The notes under the pieces: model-generated | What the model was told of the DNA's origin: nothing | Seen by the model: the letters and a program-made list of their open reading frames with translations, nothing else | The model's database searches: none | Assembly: GCF_020524345.1 (NCBI RefSeq) | Contig: NZ_JAIVLH010000013.1 | Span: 62,001-126,000, forward strand | Length of the DNA: 64,000 bases | Reading direction: 5' to 3' | Source: Metabacillus niabensis | GTDB taxonomy: Bacteria; Bacillota; Bacilli; Bacillales; Bacillaceae | Translations under genes and position numbers: made by a program | Shown here: positions 8,264 through 17,192 of the stretch, piece by piece | Numbering within the stretch: the stretch's first letter is position 1 | Layout: every line of letters starts with the position of its first letter

Positions 8264-9013
8264 ATGGGAAACGCCTGTTCTTCCTGGTTTATGTGCAGAA
8301 ATCCTCGAGCTTTCCCGAAAATTAAGCTTTTTTGTTTTCCGTATGCAGGTGGAGGAAGTTCCATTTATCGACATTGGGACTTTAATGAGGATATTGAAGT
8401 GCATGCAGCCATTTTGCCAGGTAGAGAGACAAGATTCACTGAAATGCCTATTAGTCAAATGGATCTTCTAGTTTCCGAGCTTTCGTATGAATTTCGTGAA
8501 TACTTATATACACCTTTTGCTTTTTTTGGACACAGTATGGGAGCGCTCATAGCATATGAATTAGCACATAAGATACAGCAAGACTATGGAATTTCACCTA
8601 CCCATCTGTTTCTATCTGGAAGAAGTGCACCACAATTGGAGAATCAGCAACCACTCCTTCATAATATGCCAAGAGAGATGTTTCTTAAAAAGCTGCGATC
8701 TCTTGGAGGGACGCCAAAGGAAATTCTTGAGAACCCTGAGGCGCTTGAACTTTACGAACCTGTTCTTAGAGGAGATTTTAAACTTTGTGATACATATAAC
8801 TTTATTAATAGAGAGCCATTAAAATGTCCAATGTCAATCTTAGGTGGCTATCAGGATAATCTTACTTCGATGGAAAGTTTGGAAAAATGGAGTGAATTAA
8901 CTTCAGGTACAGTAGTGGTGAAAATGTATGATGGTGATCATTTTTTCATTCGCACTCAAGATGCAAAACTACAGCAGTATATCTACCATCGTTTGACATC
9001 TTTTTTATCGTGA
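8264..9013 (+). CDS. Type II thioesterase (alpha/beta hydrolase), NRPS editing
   Basis: A 249-aa external thioesterase of the GrsT/SrfAD kind. It opens with the family motif FCFPYAGGGSSIYRHW, has the nucleophile elbow GHSMGA with Ser at about residue 91, and the catalytic His in GDHFF near the C-terminus. Such enzymes hydrolyse wrong acyl or amino-acyl groups from carrier domains of NRPS/PKS. It is the first gene of the NRPS cluster; the start ATG follows AAAGGTGGAGAGG. A second type II thioesterase of low similarity sits at 35161, so the two may have different jobs, one of them perhaps chain release, as no terminal TE domain is present. Confidence 0.92.
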   Translation: MGNACSSWFMCRNPRAFPKIKLFCFPYAGGGSSIYRHWDFNEDIEVHAAILPGRETRFTEMPISQMDLLVSELSYEFREYLYTPFAFFGHSMGALIAYELAHKIQQDYGISPTHLFLSGRSAPQLENQQPLLHNMPREMFLKKLRSLGGTPKEILENPEALELYEPVLRGDFKLCDTYNFINREPLKCPMSILGGYQDNLTSMESLEKWSELTSGTVVVKMYDGDHFFIRTQDAKLQQYIYHRLTSFLS

Positions 9014-9113
9014 AAAGCAATGAGTAAAATTAAAAAGTCAGATTCAACAAACATATTCGTTATTGACGTAGATGAAAATCATTTTGTGAAAATAACTTTT
9101 GAGGTTAATGTAA

Positions 9114-9809
9114 ATGGAAATTGTTGCAGTACGAATTGAAGATGTCGATCAGTGCTTGTGTAATAGATTAAGTACCTACTTGAGTCCTGACAGGAGAAAA
9201 ATGCTTCGTCACTTTAAGTTTCCCGAAGATCAATGGCGGTCGTTATTCAGTGAGTTGCTTGTTCGGACTTATGTGATGGAAAAATGGGGATTAAGTAATG
9301 ACACGATCACTTTTGTTAAAAATAAGTTTGGAAAACCCGAAATAGCTGGATTTCCAAACTTACAGTTTAATCTATCACACTCAGGTCATTGGGTAGTAGC
9401 AGTCTTTGATGAGTTACCTGTTGGAATCGATATTGAAGAAATTGTACCAATTGATCTTGCAATAACGGATTACTGCTTCTCACAATTAGAAAAGACGCAA
9501 TTAGATGAACAACCTGAAGAAAACACACTGGCGCATTTTTATAAGGTGTGGACATTAAAGGAAAGTTATATAAAAGCGGTTGGCAAGGGATTATCAATAC
9601 CACCTCAGTCTTTTTCGATCGTTTTTGTTGATGAGAAAATTAGATTGCAGACCAGTTCTGACAATGAAAATTTGTGTTTTCATCAGTATGAAATTGATGA
9701 CAGTTATGCGTTATCAGTTTGTGCCCGGACTTCCGTATTTCCTGAACAAATACATATGAAATCATCAAATGATTTAGCATTTCGTTTTCAAAATATAATC
9801 TCAAACTAA
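9114..9809 (+). CDS. sfp: 4'-phosphopantetheinyl transferase, Sfp type
   Basis: A 231-aa Sfp/Gsp-type enzyme that transfers phosphopantetheine from CoA to the Ser of carrier domains. Key motifs are FNLSHSGHWVV, the magnesium-binding VGIDIEEI (about residue 103) and the WTLKESYIKAVGKG signature (about residue 146). The length is standard for the type. It should activate all seven carrier domains of this cluster. The gene lies 100 bp after the thioesterase gene; the ribosome site is a modest GAGG about nine bases before the ATG. Confidence 0.93.
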   Translation: MEIVAVRIEDVDQCLCNRLSTYLSPDRRKMLRHFKFPEDQWRSLFSELLVRTYVMEKWGLSNDTITFVKNKFGKPEIAGFPNLQFNLSHSGHWVVAVFDELPVGIDIEEIVPIDLAITDYCFSQLEKTQLDEQPEENTLAHFYKVWTLKESYIKAVGKGLSIPPQSFSIVFVDEKIRLQTSSDNENLCFHQYEIDDSYALSVCARTSVFPEQIHMKSSNDLAFRFQNIISN

Positions 9810-9837
9810 TGGTTGTTAAGATATGGAGTGATAAGTG

Positions 9838-11106
9838 ATGAGGAAAAAACTTCTGTTTGTGGAGTCTAATACGACAGGGACCGGAATGATCTTATTAAAT
9901 AAGACGAAAATATGGGGGTATGATCCTGTATTTTTAACACAACGTCCAGATGTTTATGTGGGATTGAATGAAACAGGTTGCGAAATTATATCCTGTGATA
10001 CAAACTCTGTTACTGACTTAATCCAAGTAATCAAATCAACCTTCACCTCTGAAGAAATTTCCGGAATCATGACGACAAGTGAGTATTATTTAACCATTGT
10101 TTCAGAACTAACTAAGATATTTGGTCTGCCTGGAAACCCTCCCGATGTATTGACCCTATGCCGTAATAAGTATAAAACACGGCTTGCTTTATCAGAGGCG
10201 AAAATAAAACAACCAATGTTTAGAGCAGTTCATTCTGTTGAAGAGTTACAGGAAGAAATATTAAATATCGGTCTGCCGTGTGTGGTTAAGCCTACAGATG
10301 AAAGCAGTTCTAACGATGTTCGTATTTGTGAAACAAAAGAAGAAGCAGTCAAACAATTCCACTTAATTATTAATAAACCTCATAATGCTCGTGGACAAGC
10401 ACCTTCTAAAATTGTTCTTGTAGAAGAATTTTTACATGATCAAGAGTATAGTGTTGAAATGTTTACGTGGCAGGGTGTATCAAGTTGTGTTGGAATAACA
10501 GAAAAACATGTGAAAGGATATCCATATTTTATTGAATACAAGCATATCTTTCCTGCACGATTAACGAGTGATTTAGAGAGTGAAATCATTCAGACTGTAT
10601 CAGCAGCATTAGAAGCGATTGGATTTGTCAATGGCGTAACACATACAGAGATAAAATGGACAAAAAAAGGTTGTGCAATTATTGAAATAAATGCCAGACC
10701 TGCAGGAGGAATGATTCCGGAATTAATTCAAGCTGTGACAGAAGTTGATTTGCTAGAATTGCAAACTAAGAGTGCAATCGGTGAAAAAACGCTTATCATC
10801 AAAATAAACCATACAGGATGTGCGGGGATTCATTTTATCGTTTCCGATCAACCGGGTGAATTAGTAGAAATTCTAGGAGTCGATCAAGTTAAGAATTTAG
10901 ATGGAATACAGCAGGTTACTCTTACTTCAAAAGCAGGAGATCAAGTCCACGTTCCTAAAAATGCATCACATCGTCTTGGTTTTATTATTGCAAAAACAAC
11001 TTCATATGAAGATACAAGTCTACTATTGGACAGAGCAATAAACATGATAAAGGTGGATGTGAAACAAGAACAACAGTCTCAATTAATCTCAAATCTCGAT
11101 ATATGA
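9838..11106 (+). CDS. ATP-grasp domain carboxylate-amine ligase
   Basis: A 422-aa ATP-grasp protein. An N-terminal Rossmann-like domain is followed by the ATP-grasp fold with GLPCVVKPTDESSSNDV (ATP-binding Lys), VEEFLHDQEYSVEMF and the metal-binding IEINARPAGGMIPE. The family joins a carboxylate to an amine via an acyl phosphate. Enzymes of this type in peptide clusters make dipeptide or amide bonds or tailor amino acids; the substrates here cannot be read from sequence. ATG 9838 is preferred over the in-frame GTG at 9835. In the same cluster lies an argininosuccinate-lyase homologue, so an ATP-dependent coupling to Asp followed by elimination is conceivable. Confidence 0.85.
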   Translation: MRKKLLFVESNTTGTGMILLNKTKIWGYDPVFLTQRPDVYVGLNETGCEIISCDTNSVTDLIQVIKSTFTSEEISGIMTTSEYYLTIVSELTKIFGLPGNPPDVLTLCRNKYKTRLALSEAKIKQPMFRAVHSVEELQEEILNIGLPCVVKPTDESSSNDVRICETKEEAVKQFHLIINKPHNARGQAPSKIVLVEEFLHDQEYSVEMFTWQGVSSCVGITEKHVKGYPYFIEYKHIFPARLTSDLESEIIQTVSAALEAIGFVNGVTHTEIKWTKKGCAIIEINARPAGGMIPELIQAVTEVDLLELQTKSAIGEKTLIIKINHTGCAGIHFIVSDQPGELVEILGVDQVKNLDGIQQVTLTSKAGDQVHVPKNASHRLGFIIAKTTSYEDTSLLLDRAINMIKVDVKQEQQSQLISNLDI

Positions 11107-11192
11107 TAAACGTGTTATTTTTGATATGGGATAGGTCGTGTCAGAAGTAACAGAAGTTAGGATATTCAGTTGAAGAGGAGGTTTTCACCTTA

Positions 11193-14100
11193 ATGATTCA
11201 TCTAACAGATGAAAAGAAACACTATTATCCGCTAAGCCATCCGCAAAAAAGGATTTGGTACGATGAAAAGTTGTACACTGATACGTCGATTCATCATATT
11301 TGTGGTATTGGAGATATTAAAGGGTTTGTAGACGCCAAACTACTGATCCAATCCATTCACACTGTCATTCAAAAGCATCAAGCATTTCGCCTTATCATAG
11401 CCCAACAATCTGAGAAAACAGTCCAATCAATTTCAAACATCCATGACACAAAAATAAATGTTGTTGACTTTCGTCGTGCAGCTGATCGGCAACATTCATT
11501 CAATCAGTGGCTACAAGAACAGAAGAATACGCCGTTACTATTGAATGGTCAACCGCATTATTATTTCGCAATTTATCAAATGGACGATGATCATTGGGGA
11601 ATTTTCGCTAAATTACATCATTTCATTTTTGATGGTTGGTCTATGGAGATTTTGACGAAAGAAATTGGCAGCAACTACGAGAAGTTATCAAAGGGTGAAC
11701 CTATTTATCACATAGAAAATACCTCTTATACAGAATTTATTATTCGAGAAAAGAAATACCTCGATTCTAAACGTGCAACTAAAGACAGAGCATATTGGCT
11801 CAATAAATTTCAATTAATTCCGGAGCCAATTTTTCAGTTTAACGCTGATCAGCTCCAGGCTAAAAGAAAAGCATATTCTCTTGACAGTAAATTAACAACT
11901 TCCATTTATCAATGGACGAAAAAGAATAATTGTTCAGTAAATGATTTTTTTGTTTTTTTAGTTTCTTTATCTATACATAAATTGTACGGAAGGCAGAAAT
12001 TCACAATTGGTATGCCTGTGTACAATCGCTCAGGAGCTAAGGAAAAACAGACAATTGGCATGTTTACGAGCACCATTCCTTTGTTATTTCATCTAGATCA
12101 AAATGCCTCAGTGTTTGACCTGCTTTCAACGGTCAAGCGAGAAATCCGCAATTCCTATCATCATCAAAAATACCCATTCGACCTCCTGATTCAAGATCTG
12201 CAGCTTAAGAAGCACGGGTATGATTCTTTGTTTCAAGTCGTTGTTAATTATTATCCATTTTCTCCATCTCATCAATTGTTCAGTTACCAATTTGAATTAA
12301 CCGAAATACACCCGGGTCAGCAAGTATTCCCATTGCAAATTGTCATAAATGAATGGGCGGAAAACCAACTCTCATTGGAATTTGATTATCAAACATCTGT
12401 TTTTCGCGAGACTGATATTGATCAGATGTCTAGTAGACTAGTTCAATTAGCACATTTAGTGATGGAAAACACGAATTCCATTGTTCGAGATCTTTCTATC
12501 ATTACTGAAGAAGAACGAGAAAAAATGCTAGTTTCATATAATCAAACAACAAGACCTTATCCAAAAGATAAAACGGTTGTGGAATTGTTTGAGGAGCAGG
12601 TTAGGCTTACCCCGGAAAAGGTTGCCCTAAGCTGTGGGACAAACCATTGGACCTATGAGGAACTGCACAATAGAATTGGTCAACTTGTAGGTAAGCTTGC
12701 CCAAATAGGTATTGGACCTGAGAGCAGAATCGGAGTATTTGGCTCACATTCTATGGAACTTATTGCCGGAATTTTCGCCATTTTAAAGGTAGGGGCAGCA
12801 TATGTTCCGATCGAGTATACCTATCCAGACGAGCGGATTACAGAAATTATAGAAGACAGCTGTTTGACTTGTATCGTGATAAATATCGATCTTCCAGAGG
12901 AGATTCACTTTGATGGTCAGATTTTACATGTAGCAGAGTTGGAGAATATGGATGAAACGATATATATAGATCATCATGTCAGACAGCCTGAACCACATGA
13001 TTTGGCTTATATGATCTATACTTCTGGTTCAACAGGAAGACCCAAAGGTGTAATGATCAGACATAGCAGCCTGACAAATTACTGTTGGTGGGCAAATAGG
13101 GTGTACGTAAATGAAAAACCAGCTGTTTTTGCTTTATATTCCCCCTTATCATTCGATTTAACTGTCACATCCATTTTCACACCATTAATTGGAGGGCATG
13201 AAATTCGAATATATAAAGAACCGAAAGACGGGTTCGTATTATTTAATATTTTACAAGAAAACAAAGTGACCGTACTTAAACTTACACCAGCTCATTTAGC
13301 TCTGCTTCATGAGAAATGTTATAAAGACAGCTCAATTCAAACGCTAATTGTCGGGGGAGAGAATCTTAAAGTATCAACAGCGCAAACTGTATATGATCAG
13401 TTTCAAGGAACCATTTCTATCTTTAACGAATATGGACCGACAGAAGCAACAGTCGGTTGTATGATTCATAAATATGATCCAAAAACAGATACCGGTCATT
13501 CGGTGCCGATTGGCAAACCAGCTAATAATGTGCAGCTATATGTCCTTGATGAACATCACCAGCCTCTACCGATGGGAAGCATTGGTGAGCTTTACATTGC
13601 CGGTGATGGAGTGGCAAAAGGCTATTGGTGTCGTGATGATTTAACAAAAAGTCATTTCATAGAGGATCATTTCTTAACATGTAAGACATTATACAAAACT
13701 GGTGACTTGGTACGTTTTAACGAAAACGGGTTACTTGAATATGTAGGTAGAAAAAATCATCAAGTCAAAATAAATGGATACAGGATTGAATTAGAGGAGA
13801 TAGAAGCTCGATTATTAGCTTTACCAGCTATCACACATGCATATGTAACGGCATGCGAAATGCCAGATGGACGTAAGCAGTTGTCTGCTTACATTGTTTC
13901 TAAGGAAAATATGGACCCATCTGTCATAAAAGCAAGCCTGAGCTCTTCACTACCGGCATATATGATTCCGGTGCATATCATGTCTGTGGATGAAATTCCA
14001 TTAACAACAAATGGGAAAATCGATCGTTCGAAACTTCCAGATCCTACTGGTAACCAAGAGGAAATGAGCCAGGAAGCTTTCATTTTTTCTGATAAAGAAG

Positions 14101-15716
14101 GCCTGTTAGTAGCTGCTCTTGAGGATGTACTGGGAATTAGCACCATTGGATTGGACCATCAATTTTTTGAGCTTGGTGGTGATTCGATTAAAGCGATTCA
14201 ATTATCATCTCGTTTGAACACAATCGGTTATGTCCTTAGAACGAAAGACATATTAGCCTATCCGCATATAGCGACAATGGCAGCTAATATGAAAAGAAAA
14301 GAACATGCCAACGAAGAAAATGAGCAAGCACCAATGGAGGGAGAATTGGACTATTCCCCGATCTATCATTGGTTCTTTAATCAAGGTTATCAACAGCCGG
14401 AATATTACAATCAATCTGTATTGCTGCGACTTGATAAGTTAGTACAATCCAAAGACATCGAAACAGCTATGGACGTTTTAGTACAACATCATGATAGCTT
14501 GCGGCTTAATCTTCGTTCTGATGGTGTTTTCTATTATAACCCAAAGCATTTAGATGAACATGTGCAGCTAAAAACCTTTGATTTGTCTGAATTGACTTAC
14601 CAACACCAGCTTCATAAAATGGCTGAAATTGGTAGGGAGTTAAAATCCTCATTTGATCTTGAAACCAGTTTATTAATTAAAGCGGCTATCTTTTATTTAG
14701 GGAATCAAGGCAACCGGCTTTTAATTACCGCACATCATTTTGTTGTTGACGGTATTTCATGGAGAATTTTGCTTGAGGATTTGGCAACAATTTTAGACAG
14801 CAAGAGGCAATTACTAAAAATCTCGCTTCCACCAAAAACAAGCTCGTATCAAAAATGGACGAAACAGGTGACAGAATATGCTGACAGCTTACATACAGAA
14901 AATGAGTGCTATTGGACGAAAAACATGGCACATCAAAGCCCTCAACTCATTGTCAGAACGGACGGAAGTAAACAACTAATGAAGCAGACTGCAACAGTCA
15001 GTCAAAAAGTGATCAAAGATGTAACAGAACAATTATTGTTCCATACGAATACTGCTTACCAAACAGAACCAGTTGATTTATTACTAAGCTCGCTTTCTAT
15101 AACAATGTCGCAAATGACAAATAACCAAACCATCCTTTTCGAGATGGAAGGACATGGGCGAGAAGAAATGAACGATGAGATCGATGTTTCCCGCACAGTG
15201 GGGTGGTTTACAAGTATTTACCCTGTTTTAGTAACATTACCAAATTTTGAGTTAGCCGACCAGATTAAAACAGTGAAAGAACAGCTTCGCCAGGTTCCGA
15301 AAAAAGGATTCGATTATTTAGTAAAACGCTATATAAGTAAGCAACAGCTACCGAAAACGAACGAACAACAGATCATTCGCTTTAACTATCTTGGTGATTT
15401 TAACAATTTGGAGACTTCTGACCTGTTTACTTTGTCAGAGGAATTCACAGGTCATGATCTCGGACAAATGAATAACTTCAACGTTTTACTAGATATATCT
15501 GTGATGATCATTGAAGGTCAGCTGCGATTGTCTGTGACATATGCTACTAGTCAATTCAGTGAGAAATGGATATCGAGATTTATGGAGAAGTGGATCAACA
15601 AGCTGACAGAAATCGTGGATCATTGCATGAACAAACAAAATATTGAGTTTACTCCATCTGATTTTGACACGGTTAAGTTAGATCAGGAAGATTTGGACTT
15701 ACTATTAATGGACTAA
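11193..15716 (+). CDS. NRPS starter module Cs-A(Asn)-T-E
   Basis: A 1507-aa NRPS protein with four domains. The condensation domain (to about 430) begins PLSHPQKRIWYDEKLY and has HHFIFDG at 142-148; the opening resembles the lipo-initiation C domains of lipopeptide synthetases. The A domain (about 460-945) has YTSGSTGRPKG and NEYGPTEATVG. The T domain has LGGDSIKA near 993. The epimerisation domain has HHFVVDGISWR near 1180 and SRTVGWFTSIYP. The specificity code, read by hand as DLTKIGEVG(K), fits the known Asn codes. Expected product: N-acyl-D-Asn on the carrier. This is the starter unit that D-asparaginyl peptidases later remove, and such a peptidase is encoded at 31959. Confidence 0.93.
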   Translation: MIHLTDEKKHYYPLSHPQKRIWYDEKLYTDTSIHHICGIGDIKGFVDAKLLIQSIHTVIQKHQAFRLIIAQQSEKTVQSISNIHDTKINVVDFRRAADRQHSFNQWLQEQKNTPLLLNGQPHYYFAIYQMDDDHWGIFAKLHHFIFDGWSMEILTKEIGSNYEKLSKGEPIYHIENTSYTEFIIREKKYLDSKRATKDRAYWLNKFQLIPEPIFQFNADQLQAKRKAYSLDSKLTTSIYQWTKKNNCSVNDFFVFLVSLSIHKLYGRQKFTIGMPVYNRSGAKEKQTIGMFTSTIPLLFHLDQNASVFDLLSTVKREIRNSYHHQKYPFDLLIQDLQLKKHGYDSLFQVVVNYYPFSPSHQLFSYQFELTEIHPGQQVFPLQIVINEWAENQLSLEFDYQTSVFRETDIDQMSSRLVQLAHLVMENTNSIVRDLSIITEEEREKMLVSYNQTTRPYPKDKTVVELFEEQVRLTPEKVALSCGTNHWTYEELHNRIGQLVGKLAQIGIGPESRIGVFGSHSMELIAGIFAILKVGAAYVPIEYTYPDERITEIIEDSCLTCIVINIDLPEEIHFDGQILHVAELENMDETIYIDHHVRQPEPHDLAYMIYTSGSTGRPKGVMIRHSSLTNYCWWANRVYVNEKPAVFALYSPLSFDLTVTSIFTPLIGGHEIRIYKEPKDGFVLFNILQENKVTVLKLTPAHLALLHEKCYKDSSIQTLIVGGENLKVSTAQTVYDQFQGTISIFNEYGPTEATVGCMIHKYDPKTDTGHSVPIGKPANNVQLYVLDEHHQPLPMGSIGELYIAGDGVAKGYWCRDDLTKSHFIEDHFLTCKTLYKTGDLVRFNENGLLEYVGRKNHQVKINGYRIELEEIEARLLALPAITHAYVTACEMPDGRKQLSAYIVSKENMDPSVIKASLSSSLPAYMIPVHIMSVDEIPLTTNGKIDRSKLPDPTGNQEEMSQEAFIFSDKEGLLVAALEDVLGISTIGLDHQFFELGGDSIKAIQLSSRLNTIGYVLRTKDILAYPHIATMAANMKRKEHANEENEQAPMEGELDYSPIYHWFFNQGYQQPEYYNQSVLLRLDKLVQSKDIETAMDVLVQHHDSLRLNLRSDGVFYYNPKHLDEHVQLKTFDLSELTYQHQLHKMAEIGRELKSSFDLETSLLIKAAIFYLGNQGNRLLITAHHFVVDGISWRILLEDLATILDSKRQLLKISLPPKTSSYQKWTKQVTEYADSLHTENECYWTKNMAHQSPQLIVRTDGSKQLMKQTATVSQKVIKDVTEQLLFHTNTAYQTEPVDLLLSSLSITMSQMTNNQTILFEMEGHGREEMNDEIDVSRTVGWFTSIYPVLVTLPNFELADQIKTVKEQLRQVPKKGFDYLVKRYISKQQLPKTNEQQIIRFNYLGDFNNLETSDLFTLSEEFTGHDLGQMNNFNVLLDISVMIIEGQLRLSVTYATSQFSEKWISRFMEKWINKLTEIVDHCMNKQNIEFTPSDFDTVKLDQEDLDLLLMD

Positions 15717-15744
15717 AAATCTCCCAATAGAAAGAAGTGTTTCT

Positions 15745-17163
15745 GTGTCGATAAATGCTTATTACAAAGAAGACATTGAAAATTTAGAAATGTACCAACG
15801 ATTGATTCAATATTGGAGCATTATTTTTGACAGGCGTGAAAAGATCGATGTGTTGGATAATATGAACTTTAATATCAATCTATTTCCTGAAATTTTCACA
15901 AGAACCGAGATGGCAAATCTGCACTCAATCGAACCTGGCTATACATCACCGGACGGCTATACAGAGATGCATGAATTGATCCGTGCACTGGAATTAGCTA
16001 GACTGCTCGAGCATGCACCAGGCCGGGAGGAGATTGCGAGAAACCTAGTGAATCAGGCGGGAATCGGCTGTGGAAATGGCTGCACAAATGTCATGAATGG
16101 TGTAATAAATGCCATTTTAAAGCACAAGCAAGAGGAAGGAATGACGGAAAAACCCGAAGTGGTTTTAATTCTACCAAATTATACTGTCTATACAGCTCAG
16201 CTTTCAAATCTGCAAGGTAAAGTAACACCTCGATATGTACATACAAAACGAGAGAATCATTTTTTACCAACTTGTGAAGAAATAGAGAGTGTCATTTCTC
16301 CTTTAACGGCAGCTGTTGTTATTACTTATCCCAACAATCCTGCGCAATCAACGTATGAAGGCGATAATGTGGAAGAATTAAAGAAAATCGTGAAGCTATG
16401 CCAGGAAAATGAAGTATATCTTATTGCAGATAACATATATCAAGACCTTGTCTTTCCCCGGGAGAGGGGGTTTACAGAAATCTTTAATTTGACCGACCGT
16501 TTGGATTATGTCGTCAAAGTATACGGATGCTCGAAAGATACTCCATTTTATTCCGGTTATCGTACTGGTTATTGGTTTGGAGATCCACGCCTTACAGAAA
16601 AGTACAAATATATGATCTCATCTATGGAAAATAGTCTGAATACTCATTCACTCGTATACTTTGCATTGAATTTATATTTTAAATACAAAACGATCGTTAA
16701 AGAGGAACCAGTCCTTGAAGATATGAAGTTTTTTACGCAAGGCTTATTCGGATGGAGTCAGCAAGTAAGTGGTGAACAACTTTTTAATAAAATGACTGAA
16801 TTGGATTTGTATCAAAACTATAAAACTAGGATTAAACGATCAAACGATATTCAAGAGGATGCATTAACACAGCTCATTGATTTTGTCACACAGTCCAATG
16901 TGTTCACTGATTATGTAAACCAGAAAATCGGTAATGTATTTTTTATCAAAATGAATCCTGAACTGCATTCCGATCATGACCATGCTTTTTTTAATAAATT
17001 ATTTAATGAAGCAAAATGCGGGGTGCTTCCAGGAAATGTATTTGGGATTCCGGTCCACTCCAATGAAACGTGGTTTCGCATCACTCTCATTCATGATCAT
17101 GTGGAAAATATCATTCGAAATTTACGAAAGATTGAAAACATGTACACACATCAGCATGTCTAG
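15745..17163 (+). CDS. PLP-dependent aminotransferase, class I/II
   Basis: A 472-aa fold-type I PLP enzyme. Substrate-loop motifs are ITYPNNPAQSTYEG and IADNIYQDLVF, and the Schiff-base Lys is K264 in GCSKDTPFYSGYRTGYW. It begins with GTG 15745, 28 bases after the stop of the starter NRPS, and is followed by the NRPS-PKS gene 29 bases later, so it belongs to the operon. It probably makes or modifies an unusual amino acid used by a neighbouring module, for example the one whose A-domain code (next gene) fits no common amino acid. It is not obviously one of the housekeeping aspartate or aromatic aminotransferases. Substrate unknown. Confidence 0.82.
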   Translation: MSINAYYKEDIENLEMYQRLIQYWSIIFDRREKIDVLDNMNFNINLFPEIFTRTEMANLHSIEPGYTSPDGYTEMHELIRALELARLLEHAPGREEIARNLVNQAGIGCGNGCTNVMNGVINAILKHKQEEGMTEKPEVVLILPNYTVYTAQLSNLQGKVTPRYVHTKRENHFLPTCEEIESVISPLTAAVVITYPNNPAQSTYEGDNVEELKKIVKLCQENEVYLIADNIYQDLVFPRERGFTEIFNLTDRLDYVVKVYGCSKDTPFYSGYRTGYWFGDPRLTEKYKYMISSMENSLNTHSLVYFALNLYFKYKTIVKEEPVLEDMKFFTQGLFGWSQQVSGEQLFNKMTELDLYQNYKTRIKRSNDIQEDALTQLIDFVTQSNVFTDYVNQKIGNVFFIKMNPELHSDHDHAFFNKLFNEAKCGVLPGNVFGIPVHSNETWFRITLIHDHVENIIRNLRKIENMYTHQHV

Positions 17164-17192
17164 GAAGATAAGCATTTAAGGGAGGGGAGAGC

